DNA from: Frankiaceae bacterium
GTDB taxonomy: Bacteria; Actinomycetota; Actinomycetes; Frankiales; Frankiaceae
Direction: 5' to 3'
DNA length: 5,056 bases
Assembly (NCBI GenBank): GCA_030840885.1
Contig: JAVEDQ010000546.1
Location: 1 to 5,056 of the forward strand
The notes under the pieces are model-generated. The model was not told the DNA's origin, ran no database searches, and saw only the letters and a program-made list of their open reading frames with translations. Shown here in pieces: positions 1 through 4,834 of the stretch (position 1 is the stretch's first letter; every line of letters starts with the position of its first letter). The position numbers and the translations under genes are program-made.

Positions 1-312
1 GTCGACGACCCGCCCGGTCGCGGTGCGCCGGATCCCGCGCTTTGCGTCGAGGAGCACGCCGCGCCGGTGCGCGCACCGAGCCACCCGCGGCTCCGCTTCC
101 GCCCGCATCGCTGCGTGGCTCGCCTCCCGCGCACCACCCGGACGGAGACACCAGGTCCACATGGAGCGCCCGGTCCACAGGCGCTTCCTCCGTCTGACCG
201 ATGTATTGCCCCGTTCTGTGCCGCCACTGCCGCCGAGGAGTCGATACAGTGACGGGATTCCGGGCAGCCGGACGGCTGCGCGGCGTCACTCCCTGAACCG
301 AGGACGTGCCCG
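1..312. other. No confidently assignable gene; possible gene fragment at left edge
   Basis: Nothing here can be called with confidence. In bases 1-162 G/C is enriched at every third position (position 1 modulo 3). That fits a minus-strand reading frame starting at an ATG at 162-160 or 108-106 and running off the left edge; its last visible residues read LLDAKRGIRRTATGRVVD. The same enrichment fits an arginine-rich plus-strand frame that does not look like a protein. Another minus-strand frame starts at a GTG (178-176) with a good Shine-Dalgarno (GAGGAAG) but has weaker codon bias. The left edge may therefore hold the 5' end of a minus-strand gene, with bases 180-312 as a divergent promoter region for it and for the small gene at 313. 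I recognise no protein family. Confidence 0.3.
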
Positions 313-492
313 ATGATCACCAATGAACTGATGCGTCAACTCCTGACCGACATCCCGGCTGCCGACCAGCGGCACCTCGTGACGGTCGTCGACCGCAACC
401 ACGCCGAACAACTGGCACGTAAGCGCCGGGCGCAGGCTGCGCCGGACGAGGCGTCCGACCCGTTCGGCGACGACGTGGACGACGTCGACTGA
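313..492 (+). CDS. Small acidic-tailed hypothetical protein (59 aa)
   Basis: I do not recognise this protein. The ATG is preceded by AGGA (301-304) with an 8-base spacer, and about 83% of codons end in G or C, as in the neighbouring genes, so I believe it is translated. The first ~40 residues look like one or two amphipathic helices (MITNELMRQLL, then a basic stretch ARKRRAQA around 35-42). The last ~15 residues are strongly acidic (SDPFGDDVDDVD). There is no signal peptide, membrane segment or cysteine, so it is probably cytoplasmic. A basic patch followed by an acidic tail would suit a protein or nucleic-acid partner, but that is inference. It stands alone on its strand and converges on the peptidase gene, with a strong terminator hairpin 77 bases past its stop. 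Confidence 0.62.
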   Translation: MITNELMRQLLTDIPAADQRHLVTVVDRNHAEQLARKRRAQAAPDEASDPFGDDVDDVD

Positions 493-502
493 CGGACCGA
501 TC

Positions 503-529
503 GGCTGACCGACCGAGTGGCTGACCGAC
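503..529. repeat. Short direct repeat, 11 bp, period 16
   Basis: GGCTGACCGAC occurs at 503-513 and again at 519-529, just past the stop of the small gene. A CCGATCGG palindrome lies at 497-504, and the related string CCGACCGAG recurs at 509-517 and 611-619. It looks like simple low-complexity sequence between convergent genes. No function is evident. Confidence 0.4.
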
Positions 530-568
530 TGAACGCCGATTCGCCCGCCTGACCAGCTTCGGGAACGA

Positions 569-600
569 CGAAGGCCCCGCTCCGGAGAGCGGGGCCTTCG
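569..600. terminator. Bidirectional intrinsic-type terminator between convergent genes
   Basis: A perfect 14-bp inverted repeat (arms 569-582 and 587-600, core GGCCCCGCTC) closes on a 4-base loop (CGGA). An extra A-T pair (568/601) and a G-T wobble (567/602) can extend it. On the + strand it is followed by the short T-containing run TTCT; on the minus strand the equivalent is CGTCGTTCCC. T-tracts are weak, as is usual for actinobacterial terminators. It lies 77 bases past the small gene's stop and 79 bases past the peptidase's stop, so it can end both transcripts. Confidence 0.85.
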
Positions 601-610
601 TTCTGGCGGG

Positions 611-632
611 CCGACCGAGGCGGGTCGGTCGG
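611..632. terminator. Second hairpin, possible auxiliary terminator
   Basis: A perfect 8-bp inverted repeat, CCGACCGA (611-618) and TCGGTCGG (625-632), surrounds a 6-base loop. There is no T-tract. It is the first hairpin met by the minus-strand peptidase transcript, before the larger stem at 569-600. It could act as a pause or as a 3'-end protecting structure. The call is structural only. Confidence 0.4.
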
Positions 633-678
633 GTCTCGTCCCGGCGGGCAGGCGTGCCGGGGGAGTCGGGTCAGCCGA

Positions 679-1191
679 TCAGTTGAACCGGCCGACCGTG
701 TAGGCACTCGTCCACATCGGGCGCTGCGTCACGCGGGTACCCGGCTTCGGGGCGTCGACCATCTGGCCGCCACCGACGTAGACGCCGACGTGGTAGGTGC
801 CGAAGAAGATCACGTCACCGGGGCGGGCGTCGGACTTCGCCACCCGACGGGCGGCGCTGTACTGCGAGCCGGTGACACGCGGGATCGTGATACCGGCCTG
901 GCGGTGGGCGAAGTAGACCAGACCCGAGCAGTCGAACGCGTTCGGGCCGGTCGCGCCCCAGCTGTAGGGCTTGCCGACCTGGGCACGGGCGATGTTCGCG
1001 ATCTGCTGACCCTTGGTGCTGCTCCTCGGAGCGGTGCAGGCACCGAGGGCGGCGATGGCCACCACCACGGTCAGCAGGGCCAGCAGGCGCTGGACGGGGG
1101 TGCGGCGCTTCGTGGCCGGGCTTGCTGTCTCGTTGAGGACAGCGGCCGGGACGGCAGCGGGCATGGGCGTACGCAGGGCATACGAGGGCAC
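679..1191 (-). CDS. NlpC/P60 (C40) cell-wall endopeptidase, exported, probable lipoprotein
   Basis: This is a 170-residue peptidoglycan hydrolase of the NlpC/P60 family, which cuts D-glutamyl-diaminopimelate bonds in stem peptides outside the membrane. A basic N-terminus (KRR at 28-30) precedes a hydrophobic stretch (36-51) that ends in LGAC, so Cys52 is a plausible lipobox cysteine. The catalytic domain fills residues ~60-170: Cys88 in FDCSGLV, His134 in YHVGVYVGGG, and Asp146 in MVDAPKPG at the third catalytic position. It resembles the RipA catalytic domain (GSQY at 108-111, RPGDVIFF at 123-130) but lacks RipA's long N-terminal part, SH3 or LysM domains. I chose the GTG start at 1191 because GGAAGGA (1203-1197) sits 5 bases upstream. 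The inner ATG at 1164 has no Shine-Dalgarno, and the longer open frame runs through the riboswitch. Expression is probably controlled by that c-di-AMP riboswitch. Confidence 0.93.
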   Translation of the reverse strand: MPSYALRTPMPAAVPAAVLNETASPATKRRTPVQRLLALLTVVVAIAALGACTAPRSSTKGQQIANIARAQVGKPYSWGATGPNAFDCSGLVYFAHRQAGITIPRVTGSQYSAARRVAKSDARPGDVIFFGTYHVGVYVGGGQMVDAPKPGTRVTQRPMWTSAYTVGRFN

Positions 1192-1196
1192 AGGTT

Positions 1197-1203
1197 TCCT
1201 TCC
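1197..1203 (-). promoter_or_regulatory. Shine-Dalgarno of the peptidase gene, abutting the riboswitch
   Basis: On the minus strand GGAAGGA is followed by a 5-base spacer (AACCT) and a GTG start. It lies only three bases after the last paired base of the riboswitch closing stem. This decides the start codon and suggests that aptamer folding affects ribosome access. Confidence 0.8.
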
Positions 1204-1206
1204 CGT

Positions 1207-1397
1207 ACGCCTGCGAAGTGAGCTGTCGGGTTCGGGCTGGGCTGCCCGGCTGCGGCGTCCGAAGACGCTCGCGGCTTCACCCCGAGTCCGGGCCGACCCT
1301 CCCGGAGGCGGGTCGACGTCGGACGGAAATGGTTCCCCCGCTCCTGTCCGAGTGGAGAGTTCGTCGGAAGGTTCCGGCCGCGGACAGGATTCGGCGT
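1207..1397 (-). ncRNA. ydaO/yuaA c-di-AMP riboswitch
   Basis: Read on the minus strand, this leader carries the conserved blocks of the ydaO-type riboswitch in the correct order. They are GCCGAATCCTGTCC (1395-1382), GGGGGAACCA (1339-1330), GGGGTGAAGCCGC (1283-1271) and CCCGAACCCGACAGCTCA (from 1236), ending CGCAGGCGT. Pairings support it: closing stem ACGCC (1397-1393) with GGCGT (1211-1207); a perfect 8-bp stem CCTGTCCG (1388-1381) with CGGACAGG (1350-1343); and a hairpin GCGTC-TTCG-GACGC (1268-1255) with a stable UUCG loop. The family binds cyclic di-AMP and usually turns genes off when ligand is high. In actinobacteria it commonly precedes wall hydrolases (rpfA, NlpC/P60). That matches the gene directly downstream here. 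I see no separate terminator between aptamer and start codon. Confidence 0.95.
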
Positions 1398-1423
1398 TCG
1401 GCTGGAACCGTGTTTGTTCGTGC

Positions 1424-1454
1424 AATCTATCGGTGGGGGGTGCCGAATCCTCAA
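1424..1454 (-). promoter_or_regulatory. Candidate promoter for riboswitch-peptidase transcript
   Basis: On the minus strand TTGAGG (1454-1449) and TAGATT (1429-1424) form sigma-70-like -35 and -10 boxes, separated by a slightly long 19-base spacer. Transcription would start near 1417, about 20 bases before the aptamer's first stem, which is a sensible geometry. The promoter lies within the 5' region of the divergent glycosylase gene. It is predicted by eye only. Confidence 0.45.
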
Positions 1455-1490
1455 GTAGCTGTTCCATGTGTCACACCGAGGAGGGGCGAT

Positions 1491-2348
1491 ATGCCCGAAT
1501 TGCCCGAGGTCGAGCAGCTCGCGATCTTCCTCCGGCAGCGTGCCGTGGGTCACGTCGTCACCGCTGTCATGCCGGTGGCGGTCAACGTGCTCAAGACCTT
1601 CGACCCGCCGCCAGACGCGATCGCGGGGATGGCGCTCGACGGGGTGACGCGCCGCGGCAAGTTCCTTGACCTCGACGTCGGGGGCCTGCATCTCGTGCTG
1701 CACCTCGCCCGCGCCGGCTGGCTGCGCTGGAAGGAGAAGCAACCGACGGCGCCCGCCCGCCCGGGCCGGGGTCCGCTGGCGCTTCGCGTGGTCTTCGACG
1801 ACGGCGCCGGGTTCGACCTGACCGAGGCCGGCACGCAGAAGCGTCTCGCGGTGTACGTCGTACGGGACCCGGCCGAGGTCCCCGGGGTCGCGCGGCTCGG
1901 TATCGACCCGCTCGACCCGGGTCTGACGCTCGAACGGTTCCGCGGGCTGCTCACCACCCGACAGCAGATCAAGGGCGTGCTGACCGACCAGGCGGTGTTC
2001 GCCGGGGTCGGTAACGCCTACTCCGACGAGATCCTCTGGGCCGCCCAGCTCTCGCCCTTCAAGCCCGCGGCCAATCTGAGCGAGGGTGAAACCGCCCGGC
2101 TGCACGAGGCGATGGTCACCACCGTCCGCGAAGCGGTGCGGCGGGCCGAGGGCGTCGCGGCCGCGGACCTCAAATCCGAGAAGAAGGCCGGGCTCGCCGT
2201 GCACGCCCGCACCGGCGAGGCGTGCCCGCGCTGCGGCGACACCGTGCGCGAGGTGTCCTTCGCCGACAAGAGCCTGCAGTACTGCGCCACCTGTCAGACG
2301 GGCGGGAAGCCGCTCGCGGACCGCAGGATGTCGAAGCTCCTCAAGTAG
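1491..2348 (+). CDS. Fpg/Nei-family DNA glycosylase (AP lyase), actinobacterial variant
   Basis: This 285-residue base-excision repair enzyme removes oxidised bases and nicks abasic sites. The N-terminus MPELPEVE fixes the start: after Met removal Pro2 is the catalytic nucleophile, with Glu3 beside it. AGGAGG (1479-1484) lies 6 bases upstream. Lys57 (RRGKFLDL) matches the family's catalytic-loop lysine. The helix-two-turn-helix region includes IKGVLTDQ (160-167) and GVGNAYSDEIL (172-182). A C-terminal zinc finger has Cys245, 248, 265 and 268 (CPRC...CATC). Unusual points are HLARAG (71-76) in place of the common HLGMTG, TEAGTQKR (111-118) where MutM has a DPRRFG-like motif, Lys260 near the usual finger arginine, and ~17 residues beyond the last cysteine, rich in Lys/Arg. 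I recognise these as traits of a distinct actinobacterial subgroup. Substrate preference (8-oxoguanine or oxidised pyrimidines) cannot be read from sequence, so I give no gene symbol. Confidence 0.95.
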   Translation: MPELPEVEQLAIFLRQRAVGHVVTAVMPVAVNVLKTFDPPPDAIAGMALDGVTRRGKFLDLDVGGLHLVLHLARAGWLRWKEKQPTAPARPGRGPLALRVVFDDGAGFDLTEAGTQKRLAVYVVRDPAEVPGVARLGIDPLDPGLTLERFRGLLTTRQQIKGVLTDQAVFAGVGNAYSDEILWAAQLSPFKPAANLSEGETARLHEAMVTTVREAVRRAEGVAAADLKSEKKAGLAVHARTGEACPRCGDTVREVSFADKSLQYCATCQTGGKPLADRRMSKLLK

Positions 2349-2406
2349 GCGGGCACTCCAAGAAGGCCCTTCGCAACTACGGACGGTCACGCATTAGAAC
2401 GCGCGC

Positions 2407-2430
2407 GTGTACGAGTGCGATTGTGGGAAT
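2407..2430 (+). promoter_or_regulatory. Candidate stress-sigma (SigB/SigF-type) promoter before anti-sigma gene
   Basis: GTGT (2407-2410), a 14-base spacer and GGGAAT (2425-2430) fit the loose actinobacterial SigB/SigF-type pattern GNNT-N14-16-GGGTAT with one mismatch. It lies about 60 bases before the start of an RsbW-like gene, where such promoters are often found. An inverted repeat GACCC (2435-2439) / GGGTC (2448-2452) follows. The motif is short and degenerate, so it could be chance. Confidence 0.28.
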
Positions 2431-2487
2431 GATTGACCCAGTTGGAAGGGTCCGTTCCGCCGAACCCGATGGGGCCGAGGAGGTGCG

Positions 2488-2889
2488 ATGGTCGTCGTCA
2501 CGCTGCCGCACACCCCAGCAAGTGCCACCGAGGCGCGACGTCGCCTGGTGACGGACCTCCGGGCTCAGGGCCTGTCCTCGGACGACATCGCCGATGCCGA
2601 GCTGGTCCTGGCCGAGATGGTCGGCAACGCCGTCCGACACGCCCGTCCGCTGCCCGGCGGCGGGCTCCGGACCGACTGGTGCGTGGACGACCTGCAGGTC
2701 ACCCTCCGTGTGGTCGACGGTGGGGCCGCAACCCGACCCAACGTCCAGCGGACGGCGGAGCACACCGACGCCGAGCGCGGCCGAGGGCTCGCCATCGTCG
2801 CGGCGATCGCGAGCTCGTGGGGCGCCCAGCACGAGGGGACGACGCTCGAGACCTGGGCCGTCCTCGACCTGACGTGTCCCCCGCGCTGA
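2488..2889 (+). CDS. RsbW/SpoIIAB-like ATP-binding protein (HATPase_c_2), putative anti-sigma factor kinase
   Basis: This 133-residue protein is essentially a single GHKL ATPase domain, the size of RsbW/SpoIIAB-type serine kinases. These bind and inhibit alternative sigma factors or phosphorylate anti-sigma-factor antagonists. Visible ATP-binding boxes are the N-box ELVLAEMVGNAVRHA (38-52; Glu43, Asn47), the G1 box VVDGG (75-79; Asp77), and the G2 box ERGRGLAIV (96-104). There is no membrane segment or fused domain, so it should be cytoplasmic. AGGAGGT (2478-2484) sits just ahead of the ATG. It follows the glycosylase after 139 bases and precedes the reductase by 30. No sigma factor, STAS antagonist or PP2C phosphatase is visible, so its partner lies elsewhere. 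Actinomycetes carry many orphan proteins of this family, and some are only loosely tied to sigma factors. Confidence 0.85.
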   Translation: MVVVTLPHTPASATEARRRLVTDLRAQGLSSDDIADAELVLAEMVGNAVRHARPLPGGGLRTDWCVDDLQVTLRVVDGGAATRPNVQRTAEHTDAERGRGLAIVAAIASSWGAQHEGTTLETWAVLDLTCPPR

Positions 2890-2906
2890 TCGGTCACCCT
2901 GCTCAC

Positions 2907-2922
2907 TAGTGTCGAGCCCGTG
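2907..2922 (+). promoter_or_regulatory. Candidate -10 box for a leaderless reductase transcript
   Basis: TAGTGT (2907-2912) matches the actinobacterial -10 pattern TANNNT and ends 7 bases before the GTG at 2920. A transcript from it would begin at or next to the start codon. No convincing -35 is visible, and no Shine-Dalgarno precedes the GTG, which is what a leaderless mRNA would show. Read-through from the upstream gene remains possible. Confidence 0.33.
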
Positions 2923-4152
2923 TCCGCCCCGCTCGACGTCCTCGTTCTCGGTGGCGGGCCGGCGGGTGCCGCCGCGGCGCTGGCCGCTGCGCGGCGGGGT
3001 GCCAGGACGGTCCTCGTCGAGAAGGCGGAACTCCCGCGCTACAAGACCTGCGGCGGCGGCCTCGTGGGTGCGGCACGCGACCAACTGCTCAGCGCCGGGA
3101 TCGACCTGCCCGCGGTGACCCGGGGGACGGCGGAGGCCGTCACCGTCACCTGGGGCGGGCGACTGCCCGTCACCCGCCACGCCCCCGGCCCACTCGTGCC
3201 GCTGGTGCTGCGGGCAGAACTCGACGAGGCGCTCGTCGGGGCAGCCGCACGGGCCGGCGCCGATGTCCGCACCGGTGTCGCCGTGCGGTCGGTCGACCTC
3301 GACGGCACCGTCGTGCTGCGCAGCGGCGAGACGCTCCGCGCCCGCACGGTCGTCGGGGCAGACGGCTCGGCCAGCCGTGCGGCGGCGGTCGTCGGCGTGC
3401 GGTGCGACCAGGTCGATCTCGGTCTCGAGGCGGAGTTCGCCGTCGACGACGCCCGGGCGGCGACGTGGGCGGGCCGGCTGGCGCTCGACTGGGGCCCGGT
3501 GCCCGGGTCCTACGGATGGGTCTTCCCGAAGGGTGACCTGCTCTCCGTCGGGGTGATCGGGCCGCGCGCGGCCGGCGACGCCGTGCGCGCCTACTACCGC
3601 GCCTACCGGGAGCAGGTGGGTCTCGGTTCCGCCGTCCCGGTCACCGACAGCGGGCATCTCACCCGGGTCCGGTCGCTGTCGTCACCCCTCGCGCGCGGCC
3701 GGGTGCTGGTCGCTGGGGACGCAGCCGGTCTGCTCGAGCCGTGGACCCGGGAGGGCATCAGCTACGCCCTGCGCTCCGGGCGGCTCGCCGGCGAGTGGGC
3801 GGCACAGGGCCGCCCGGACGGCTACGTCGTCGCGGTGACGAGCCAGCTCGAACCGGAGATCGCAGCAGGTCGCCGGCTGATGGCGGCTTTCACCCGGCAC
3901 CCGGGGCTGCTGCAGGCGGCCTTCGGGGGAGTCCCCGGCGCCTTCGGCCTGTTCGGCCGGGTTCTCGACGGACGGGCCACCATGGCGGGGCAGCTCGACC
4001 GTCCTGCCGTGCGTGCTCTCCGTCAGCTGCGGAACCTCGTGGCCACCAGCCGTGCGATCCGAGCAGTTTGTGACGGAGGCGACGTGGCGGGAATGTCTGG
4101 GCACGACGCTGCGCGCTGCACACCAGCTGATGCCGCAGCTCCACACCGATGA
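2920..4152 (+). CDS. Geranylgeranyl reductase family FAD-dependent oxidoreductase
   Basis: This 410-residue flavoprotein belongs to the family that saturates isoprenoid chains: chlorophyll and archaeal-lipid geranylgeranyl reductases, and MenJ (Rv0561c), which reduces one unit of the menaquinone tail in mycobacteria. An N-terminal FAD-binding fold is clear: DVLVLGGGPAGAAA (6-19), Glu34 at the end of the second strand, then the family signature PRYKTCGGGL (39-48) with Cys44. GADGSAS (146-152), YGWVFPKGDLLSVGVIG (198 onward) and GDAAGLLEPWTREGI (266-280) complete the FAD and substrate-site motifs. Length matches the family. GTG is the only in-frame start before a nearby stop, and it has no Shine-Dalgarno. 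Its stop overlaps the next start as ATGA, so the two are probably translated together. Menaquinone is a likely substrate in an actinobacterium, but no menaquinone or carotenoid gene lies nearby to confirm it. Confidence 0.92.
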   Translation: MSAPLDVLVLGGGPAGAAAALAAARRGARTVLVEKAELPRYKTCGGGLVGAARDQLLSAGIDLPAVTRGTAEAVTVTWGGRLPVTRHAPGPLVPLVLRAELDEALVGAAARAGADVRTGVAVRSVDLDGTVVLRSGETLRARTVVGADGSASRAAAVVGVRCDQVDLGLEAEFAVDDARAATWAGRLALDWGPVPGSYGWVFPKGDLLSVGVIGPRAAGDAVRAYYRAYREQVGLGSAVPVTDSGHLTRVRSLSSPLARGRVLVAGDAAGLLEPWTREGISYALRSGRLAGEWAAQGRPDGYVVAVTSQLEPEIAAGRRLMAAFTRHPGLLQAAFGGVPGAFGLFGRVLDGRATMAGQLDRPAVRALRQLRNLVATSRAIRAVCDGGDVAGMSGHDAARCTPADAAAPHR

Positions 4153-4820
4153 GGGGATCCCCGACGATGACCAGGACGCCCAACCTCCGTAGGCGCCGGC
4201 GCGGACGTGCCCGACTCCTGCTGCTCGCCGCAGCCGGGCTGGGAGCGGGGGCAGGGGCAGCCGGCTGGGTCGTCTCGCGCTCGTCCGGCTCGACTTCCGC
4301 TGCGGAACGCCCGAAGCCCGCACCTGCCCCGGAGACGACGGACTCAACTCCGCCCTCGACGGATTCCGACGACGCACCCGTGCAGGAGCAGGGCCAGGAG
4401 CAGGAAGCGCCTTCGCGCGGCGTCCGCTCCGACCGGCTCGTCCTGGAAGACGAGTGGGGCGCCGGTCCGCTGGACGGCGCGTGGTGGCCTGATTCGGAGG
4501 ACGCCGTCCGCGCGGTCCCGGGTCTCGTGGAGGCCCTGCCCGACACGGTGGGCCTTGTCAGCCGGTTGGCCCTGCCGATGTCGGACTGGTCGGACGACCA
4601 GCCCAAGACGCTGCAGCTGGAGGACCGGACGATCCACCTGGCCTGGTTCGCCGGCATGCAGCGGCACACCGCGCGCATCACCTTCGAGTCCGGCGACGCC
4701 GTGACCGTGCTCGTGCTGCCGCCTGACACCGAGGCCGGGACGGCGTCGAACGTGCTGTCCCAGGCCGCCGAGCAGCGCTCCCGCGAGGACCTGCTCGCCG
4801 AAGCCGGCCTGGAGGACTGA
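4149..4820 (+). CDS. Membrane-anchored DUF5994-like protein
   Basis: This protein has 223 residues if it starts at the ATG overlapping the reductase stop. A second ATG at 4167 is possible, with GAGGGG (4151-4156) 10 bases upstream, and would give 217. The N-terminus is very basic (five arginines, 14-18), followed by a hydrophobic, Gly/Ala-rich segment (23-42) that reads as a signal anchor with the rest outside. Residues ~43-93 are a disordered linker rich in Pro, Ser, Thr, Glu and Gln, with QEQGQEQE. The C-terminal half matches my memory of DUF5994: LDGAWWP (108-114), IHLAWF (162-167) and VLVLPPDT (187-194). No catalytic residues are apparent and the domain's function is unknown to me. ATGA coupling to the reductase suggests a shared membrane role, which is inference. 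It ends 14 bases from the convergent arginine deiminase gene. Confidence 0.8.
   Translation: MRGSPTMTRTPNLRRRRRGRARLLLLAAAGLGAGAGAAGWVVSRSSGSTSAAERPKPAPAPETTDSTPPSTDSDDAPVQEQGQEQEAPSRGVRSDRLVLEDEWGAGPLDGAWWPDSEDAVRAVPGLVEALPDTVGLVSRLALPMSDWSDDQPKTLQLEDRTIHLAWFAGMQRHTARITFESGDAVTVLVLPPDTEAGTASNVLSQAAEQRSREDLLAEAGLED
4383..4403 (+). repeat. Tandem CAGGAGCAG repeat in linker coding region
   Basis: CAGGAGCAG occurs at 4383-4391 and 4395-4403 (12-base period). It encodes the Gln/Glu-rich stretch QEQGQEQE in the linker of the DUF5994-like protein. It is probably a small in-frame duplication in a disordered region, where length can vary freely. Confidence 0.5.
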
Positions 4821-4834
4821 GGAAGCGGACGAGG

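Noticed and set aside
245..250. TACAGT as a -10 box for the small gene at 313
   Set aside because: It fits TANNNT but has no recognisable -35 at 16-19 bases. The motif is too common to support alone.
1192..1467. N-terminal extension of the peptidase frame
   Set aside because: It reads through the ydaO aptamer and has no family similarity. GTG at 1191 has GGAAGGA at the right distance.
1218..1490. Upstream in-frame extension of the glycosylase reading frame
   Set aside because: The Fpg/Nei mechanism needs Pro right after the initiator Met. MPELPEVE at 1491 with an ideal AGGAGG is the true start, and the upstream part is riboswitch and promoter on the other strand.
2362..2372. GAAGG-C-CCTTC palindrome after the glycosylase stop as a terminator
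   Set aside because: The stem is effectively four pairs with a tiny loop and no T-tract, so it is too weak to call.
1071..2390. Long minus-strand open frame opposite the glycosylase
   Set aside because: It is a shadow frame from high G+C. The plus-strand protein there is unambiguous, with all catalytic motifs.
2377..3657. Long minus-strand open frame opposite the anti-sigma-like and reductase genes
   Set aside because: Its low-complexity Arg/Gly/Asp-rich translation has no motifs, whereas the plus strand encodes clear GHKL and FAD-binding signatures.
3890..4729. Minus-strand open frame across the reductase end and DUF5994 gene
   Set aside because: Ser/Arg-rich shadow translation. The plus strand has DUF5994 motifs and gene coupling.
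4821..4834. Terminator between the DUF5994 and arginine deiminase genes
   Set aside because: The gap is 14 bases with no inverted repeat, so termination must occur within the opposing genes or elsewhere.
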